Below the pieces are notes generated by a model, which did no database searches, was not told the DNA's origin, and was given only the letters and a program-made list of their open reading frames with translations. A stretch of DNA of 64,000 nt from Azospirillum canadense (GTDB lineage Bacteria; Pseudomonadota; Alphaproteobacteria; Azospirillales; Azospirillaceae). A program made the position numbers and the translations under genes. Shown piece by piece: positions 60,436-64,000 of the stretch. The DNA lies in NCBI RefSeq assembly GCF_025961225.1, contig NZ_JAOQNG010000001.1:843001-907000 (forward strand), in the 5' to 3' direction. The number at the start of each line of letters is the position of its first letter. Position 1 is the stretch's first letter.

Positions 60436-61647
60436 ATGAGGCTGCGGGTAAGGGCATTCGCTGTCTTGGCGCCCATTGCGTTGGCATTGGTCGCCGGCAG
60501 CGCCGCCGCGCAAGGCGCCAAGCAGGTGAAGATCGGCGTGCTGGCGGACGAGCAGGGCTTCGCGTCGGACATCGGCGGCACCGGGGCCACGCTGGCCGCT
60601 AAGATGGCCGTGGAGGACTTCGGCGGATCGGTGCTCGGCCGTCCCATCGAGGTCGTCTCCGCCGACATGCAGAACAAGCCGGACGTCGCCTCCAACATCG
60701 TGCGCCAGTGGTTCGACGTGGACGGCGTGGACATGGTGACCGACATCCCCGTCTCGTCGGTGGCGCTGGCCGTCCAGTCGGTGGCGCGCGAGAAGAAGAA
60801 GGTCCTGATGATCAGCGCCGCCACGACGACGGAGCTGACCAACGCCCAGTGTTCCCCCTACACGATCCACTGGGCGGACGACACCAACGCCCTGGCGGTC
60901 GGAACGACCAGGGCGGTCGTGGAGTCGGGTGGCAAGAGCTGGTTCTTCATCACCGCCGACTTCGCCTTCGGCGCCGCCATGGAAAAGGCGGCGACCGAGG
61001 CCATCAAGCAGGCCGGCGGCACGGTGGTCGGCGGCGTGAAGCACCCCATCGGCACCAGCGACTTCGGCTCCTACCTGCTGAGCGCGCAGGGCAGCGGGGC
61101 GAAGGTGGTGGCGCTGGCCAACGTCGGGTCCGACACCATCACGGCGATCAAGCAGGCGGCCGAATTCGGCCTGCCGGCCGGCGGGCAGACCCTGGTCGGC
61201 TACATCGTCTTCATCACCGACGTGCATTCCCTCGGCCTCGACCTCGCCAAGGGGCTCTACGTGACGGAAAGCTTCTACTGGGACCAGAACGACCAGACCC
61301 GCGCCTGGTCGAAGCGCTTTCTCGACCGCCACGGCAAGGTGCCGTCGAAGGAGCAGGCAAACACCTATCTCGCCACGCTGCATTGGCTGAAGGCAGTGAA
61401 GGAGGCCGGCACGACCGAGGCGGAGCCGGTGACCGCCAGGATGAAGGCGATGCCGACCGACTATTTCGGCCGTCCCGGCAGCGTCCGCAAGGACGGCCGC
61501 GTGCTGTACGACCTCACGCTCTACCAAGTGAAGGGCAAGGCGGAGAGCAAGGGCCCCTGGGACTACTACACCCCCATCCGCAGCATCCCGGCGGGTGAGG
61601 CGTTTTTGCCGCTGGAGAAGAGTACTTGTCCGTTCGTGAAGGGGTGA
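60436..61647 (+). CDS. ABC transporter substrate-binding protein, branched-chain amino acid type
   Basis: 403 residues from ATG 60436, with GGGAGGAGG (60423-60431) 4 nt upstream. Sec signal MRLRVRAFAVLAPIALALVAGSAAAQG. Mature part has KIGVLADEQGFASDIGG, AAKMAVEDFGGSVLGRPIEVVSADM, then the Peripla_BP_6 pattern through VGGVKHPIGTSDFGSYLLSAQGSGAKVVALANVGSD. These bind amino acids, amides or aromatic/urea compounds in the periplasm. No permease or ATPase genes of the HAAT type are adjacent, so it is an orphan in this window. Confidence 0.92.
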   Translation: MRLRVRAFAVLAPIALALVAGSAAAQGAKQVKIGVLADEQGFASDIGGTGATLAAKMAVEDFGGSVLGRPIEVVSADMQNKPDVASNIVRQWFDVDGVDMVTDIPVSSVALAVQSVAREKKKVLMISAATTTELTNAQCSPYTIHWADDTNALAVGTTRAVVESGGKSWFFITADFAFGAAMEKAATEAIKQAGGTVVGGVKHPIGTSDFGSYLLSAQGSGAKVVALANVGSDTITAIKQAAEFGLPAGGQTLVGYIVFITDVHSLGLDLAKGLYVTESFYWDQNDQTRAWSKRFLDRHGKVPSKEQANTYLATLHWLKAVKEAGTTEAEPVTARMKAMPTDYFGRPGSVRKDGRVLYDLTLYQVKGKAESKGPWDYYTPIRSIPAGEAFLPLEKSTCPFVKG

Positions 61648-61661
61648 TGTGACGGGGGGTG

Positions 61662-61863
61662 GTGGGGAGGTGGTTGCGCTGGGCCCCTACCCGTCCTCCC
61701 CCACTTCGCTCTCGCGCAAGCGAAGCTTGCGCTGACGCGTCAGGCGGACCCTTGGGTCCGCCGAGAGCGGGGGGAGGGGTTTTGGCGTCGGAACGGCGGA
61801 GTTCCCTCCCCCGTCGAAGATGGGGGAGGGTTAGGGTGGGGGCCCAATGCAACCACTTCCCAC
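61662..61863. repeat. terminal-inverted-repeat element of about 200 bp (copy 6)
   Basis: The left end 61662-61692 (gtggggaggtggttgcgctgg...) is the imperfect inverted complement of the right end 61834-61863 (...gggcccaatgcaaccacttccca). The interior has hairpins gcgcaagcgaagcttgcgc and ggcggacccttgggtccgcc and the 60-bp segment shared with 47578-47645. No open frame of interest lies inside. It looks like a composite non-autonomous repeat. Confidence 0.85.
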
Positions 61864-61878
61864 CCGCCCCCGCCCCCC

Positions 61879-62283
61879 TCAACCCCCCTGGCTGCGGATC
61901 CACGACGCGGTGGCGCTGTCCATGGTATTCTTGTGGTTCACGAACCACTCCGGCACGATCTCGGTCAGGTAGCCGCGGACCAGCGCCAGGTTGCCCATCG
62001 CCATCCGCTTCTCGATTCCCTCCAGTTCCAGCCGCACGCGGTTGTGCTCGTGCACATGGATGGGCGTGGGCGGGAAGCCGTACTGGTGCATCAGTTCCTC
62101 CTCACGCGCGAGATGCTCGCGGAGGTGCTGGGCGAAGGCCTTGAAATGGGCGGGCAACTCGGCGTCGGAGGCCTGGGCGGCCTCGGCCAGAAGCTCGACC
62201 GTTTCCTTGTGGTCGGCGTCGATGATGGCGTTGCCGACCTCAAGGGAGGAATCCCAGGCGGGAATGGCGGCGATGGCGGGCAT
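61879..62283 (-). CDS. bacteriohemerythrin
   Basis: 134 residues from ATG 62283. All hemerythrin diiron ligands can be placed: His25 (DADHKETVE), His57 and Glu61 (REHLAREEEL), His76 and His80 (HVHEH), His117 and Asp122 (NHKNTMD). WDSSLEVGN is the conserved start and YLTEIVPEWF the last helix. It binds O2 reversibly in the cytosol and is used for oxygen storage or sensing in microaerobes. Longer in-frame ATGs at 62328 and nearby lack conserved sequence. Confidence 0.94.
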   Translation of the reverse strand: MPAIAAIPAWDSSLEVGNAIIDADHKETVELLAEAAQASDAELPAHFKAFAQHLREHLAREEELMHQYGFPPTPIHVHEHNRVRLELEGIEKRMAMGNLALVRGYLTEIVPEWFVNHKNTMDSATASWIRSQGG

Positions 62284-62385
62284 GCTGGTCTCCGGAAGGG
62301 AAGGATTGTTGGAAACCACCATACCCACACCGCGATCAGGGATTCTTGACGTCCGTCAACCCGGCCCGGGACATTTAGGCCTTTT

Positions 62386-64000
62386 TCAATCTTCCTTTTC
62401 CAACTCGTCCACGAAGCCGCGGATGACGCCCAGCCCCTTCTGCCAGAAGGCCGGGTCGCTGGCGTCCAAGCCGAAGGGGGCCAGCAGCTCCTTGTGGCGC
62501 AGCGTGCCGCCGGCCGACAGCATGGCCAGGTACTTCTCCGCGAAGCCCTTCTCGGCGTCCTGGTACACGGCGTACAGCGAGTTCACGAGGCAGTCGCCGA
62601 AGGCGTACGCGTACACGTAGAAGGGCGAGTGGATGAAGTGCGGGATGTAGGACCAGTAGTGCCGATACCCCTCGTCGAAGCGCAGCGCTGGGCCCAGGCT
62701 CTCCGTCTGCACCGCCATCCAGATCTCGCCCAACCGTTCCGCCGTCAGCTCGCCCCCGGCGCGCTCCGTGTGGACGCGCTGTTCGAAGTCGAAGAAGGCG
62801 ATTTGGCGGACCACCGTGTTCAGCATGTCCTCGACCTTGGTCGCCAGCATGATCTTGCGGCGCTTCGGATCGGTTTCCGCATCCAGCAGGGCGCGGAAGG
62901 TCAGCATCTCGCCGAACACCGACGCCGTCTCGGCCAGGGTCAGCGGCGTGTCGGACAGCAGGTGGCCCTGCTTGCCGGCCAGGATCTGGTGCACGCCGTG
63001 CCCAAGCTCGTGCGCCAGCGTCATCACGTCGCGCGTCTTGCCCTGGTAGTTCACCAGCAGGTACGGGTGCACGCTGGGCACCGTCGGGTGCGCGAAGGCG
63101 CCGGGCGCCTTGCCGGGGCGCACCGGCGCGTCGATCCAGGCGTTGTCGAAGAAGCGCTTTCCGAGCCCCGCCAGTTCCGGCGAGAAGCGCCCGTAGGCGC
63201 CCAGCACGAGGTCGCGCGCCTCGTCCCAGCGGATGCTGCGGTCGGTGTCGTCGGGCAGCGGCGCGTTGCGGTCCCAATAGTCCAGGTGCTCCTGCCCGAA
63301 CCACTTCGCCTTCATGGTGTAATAGCGGTGCGACAGGCTGGGGTAGGCGTCCTTCACCGCCTTAACCAGCGCGTCCACCACCTCGTCCTCGACGCGGTTG
63401 GACAGGTTGCGGGCCGAGACCGGGCGCGGGTAGCTGCGCCACTTGTCGTCGATCTCCTTGTCCTTGGCCAGCGTGTTGGTGACCAGCGCGAACAGGCGGA
63501 TGTTGTCGCCCAACGTCCGGCCGATCACCGCCCCGGCCTCCTTGCGCACCGCCGGATCGCGGTCGGACAAGCGGTTCAGCGCCTCCGCACAGGTCAGCTC
63601 CTTGCCGCCGATGGCGAAGCGCAAGGATGCAATCGTCTCGTCGAACAGGCGGTTCCAGGCGGAGCGGCCGACGACGTGCTTCTCATGCAGCAGCCGCTCC
63701 ACCTCATCCGACAGCTGGTGCTCCCGGAACAGCCGAACGTCGCGCAGCCAGGGGGCGTAGCGGGCGAGATCCTTCGACGCCTTCATCTTGGCGGCGAGGT
63801 CGCGCTCCTCCAGCCGGTTGATCTCCAGCGTGAAGAAGACGAGGTGGGTGGAGATGCCGTTCACCCGCTCCTGCGCCGACTGGTAGAACTTGGCGATGGC
63901 CGGGTCGACCATGTTGCCGTTGTAGACCAGCCCGGCGAAGGACATGATCCGCGACAGCACCTCGTCGATGCGCTCGTACTCGCGGATCGCCGCGGCGAAG
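62386..64000 (-). CDS. pepF: M3-family oligoendopeptidase (5' end outside window)
   Basis: About 538 residues are visible; the frame is open across the right edge so the N-terminus is missing (whole enzymes are about 600 residues). The zinc site reads LAHELGHGVHQIL (HExxH) and the third ligand glutamate lies in TASVFGEMLTFRALLD. SHRYYTMKAKWFGQEHLDYWDRNAPLP and FIHSPFYVYAYAFGDCLVNSLYAVY are typical of M3B oligoendopeptidase F. It cleaves short peptides in the cytosol. Confidence 0.95.
   Translation of the reverse strand, partial: FAAAIREYERIDEVLSRIMSFAGLVYNGNMVDPAIAKFYQSAQERVNGISTHLVFFTLEINRLEERDLAAKMKASKDLARYAPWLRDVRLFREHQLSDEVERLLHEKHVVGRSAWNRLFDETIASLRFAIGGKELTCAEALNRLSDRDPAVRKEAGAVIGRTLGDNIRLFALVTNTLAKDKEIDDKWRSYPRPVSARNLSNRVEDEVVDALVKAVKDAYPSLSHRYYTMKAKWFGQEHLDYWDRNAPLPDDTDRSIRWDEARDLVLGAYGRFSPELAGLGKRFFDNAWIDAPVRPGKAPGAFAHPTVPSVHPYLLVNYQGKTRDVMTLAHELGHGVHQILAGKQGHLLSDTPLTLAETASVFGEMLTFRALLDAETDPKRRKIMLATKVEDMLNTVVRQIAFFDFEQRVHTERAGGELTAERLGEIWMAVQTESLGPALRFDEGYRHYWSYIPHFIHSPFYVYAYAFGDCLVNSLYAVYQDAEKGFAEKYLAMLSAGGTLRHKELLAPFGLDASDPAFWQKGLGVIRGFVDELEKED

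Overview
The window looks like a chromosomal segment of a high-GC, free-living or plant-associated alphaproteobacterium, most probably Azospirillum or a close Rhodospirillales relative. This rests on the strong G/C third-position bias, the presence of alphaproteobacterial lineage proteins (a DUF1013/TrcR cell-cycle regulator, DUF1192, DUF4169, a UbiK-type factor), and several families of G-rich palindromic dispersed repeats of the kind common in Azospirillum genomes. I see no phage, plasmid, insertion-sequence, CRISPR, rRNA or tRNA gene. The genus is inference and could not be checked by alignment.

Layout. 1-4143 (minus): a tightly overlapping operon read as inositol-phosphate synthase, histidine phosphatase, CgeB-type glycosyltransferase, sugar-phosphate nucleotidyltransferase and a CmoB-like methyltransferase that runs off the left edge; it looks like a pathway for an inositol-containing glycoconjugate. 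4359-10910 (minus): an iron-type alcohol dehydrogenase (hydroxyacid-oxoacid transhydrogenase type), a very large DUF2339 membrane protein, a DUF72 protein, a cation efflux carrier and a small unknown. 11140-18223: a lytic transglycosylase, YjbQ, CoxG-like, GNAT, three small unknown genes, fumarase C, a ribbon-helix-helix protein, a DUF599 protein and a 57-residue protein. 18291-24330: a PAS/degenerate-GGDEF/EAL protein, a PhoD-like phosphatase, purE-purK, a duplicated DUF6328 membrane protein and a YdcH protein. 24534-33935: phosphofructokinase with inverted repeats upstream, TIGR02444, an unknown secreted protein, a TPR-glycosyltransferase protein convergent with a sigma-54-driven flagellar hook gene, carbonic anhydrase, UbiX, TrcR, a quinone oxidoreductase and DUF1192.

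34013-45062 holds DUF2189, DUF4169, a giant AsmA protein, UbiK, YbjN, ProC, YbaK, an acyl-CoA synthetase and an Eis-like acetyltransferase. 45183-47564 is a chemoreceptor. 47731-52458 (plus) is a four-gene envelope-glycan cluster: O-antigen ligase/polymerase, GT9 glycosyltransferase, a flippase-like membrane protein and a methyltransferase-GT2 fusion. 52493-56392 (minus) is a compact queuosine operon queA-tgt-queF-queG. Then come an ABC1/UbiB-type kinase, a berberine-bridge-type FAD oxidase, an FMN reductase, an orphan ABC substrate-binding protein, a bacteriohemerythrin and, truncated at the right edge, an M3 oligoendopeptidase.

Nothing here is a clear-cut unknown defence or mobile system. 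The most interesting items are the inositol glycoconjugate operon, the methyltransferase-GT2 fusion cluster, the TPR-glycosyltransferase facing an isolated sigma-54-controlled hook gene, and dispersed repeats that supply the C-terminal ends of at least two housekeeping proteins (QueG and the DUF72 protein).
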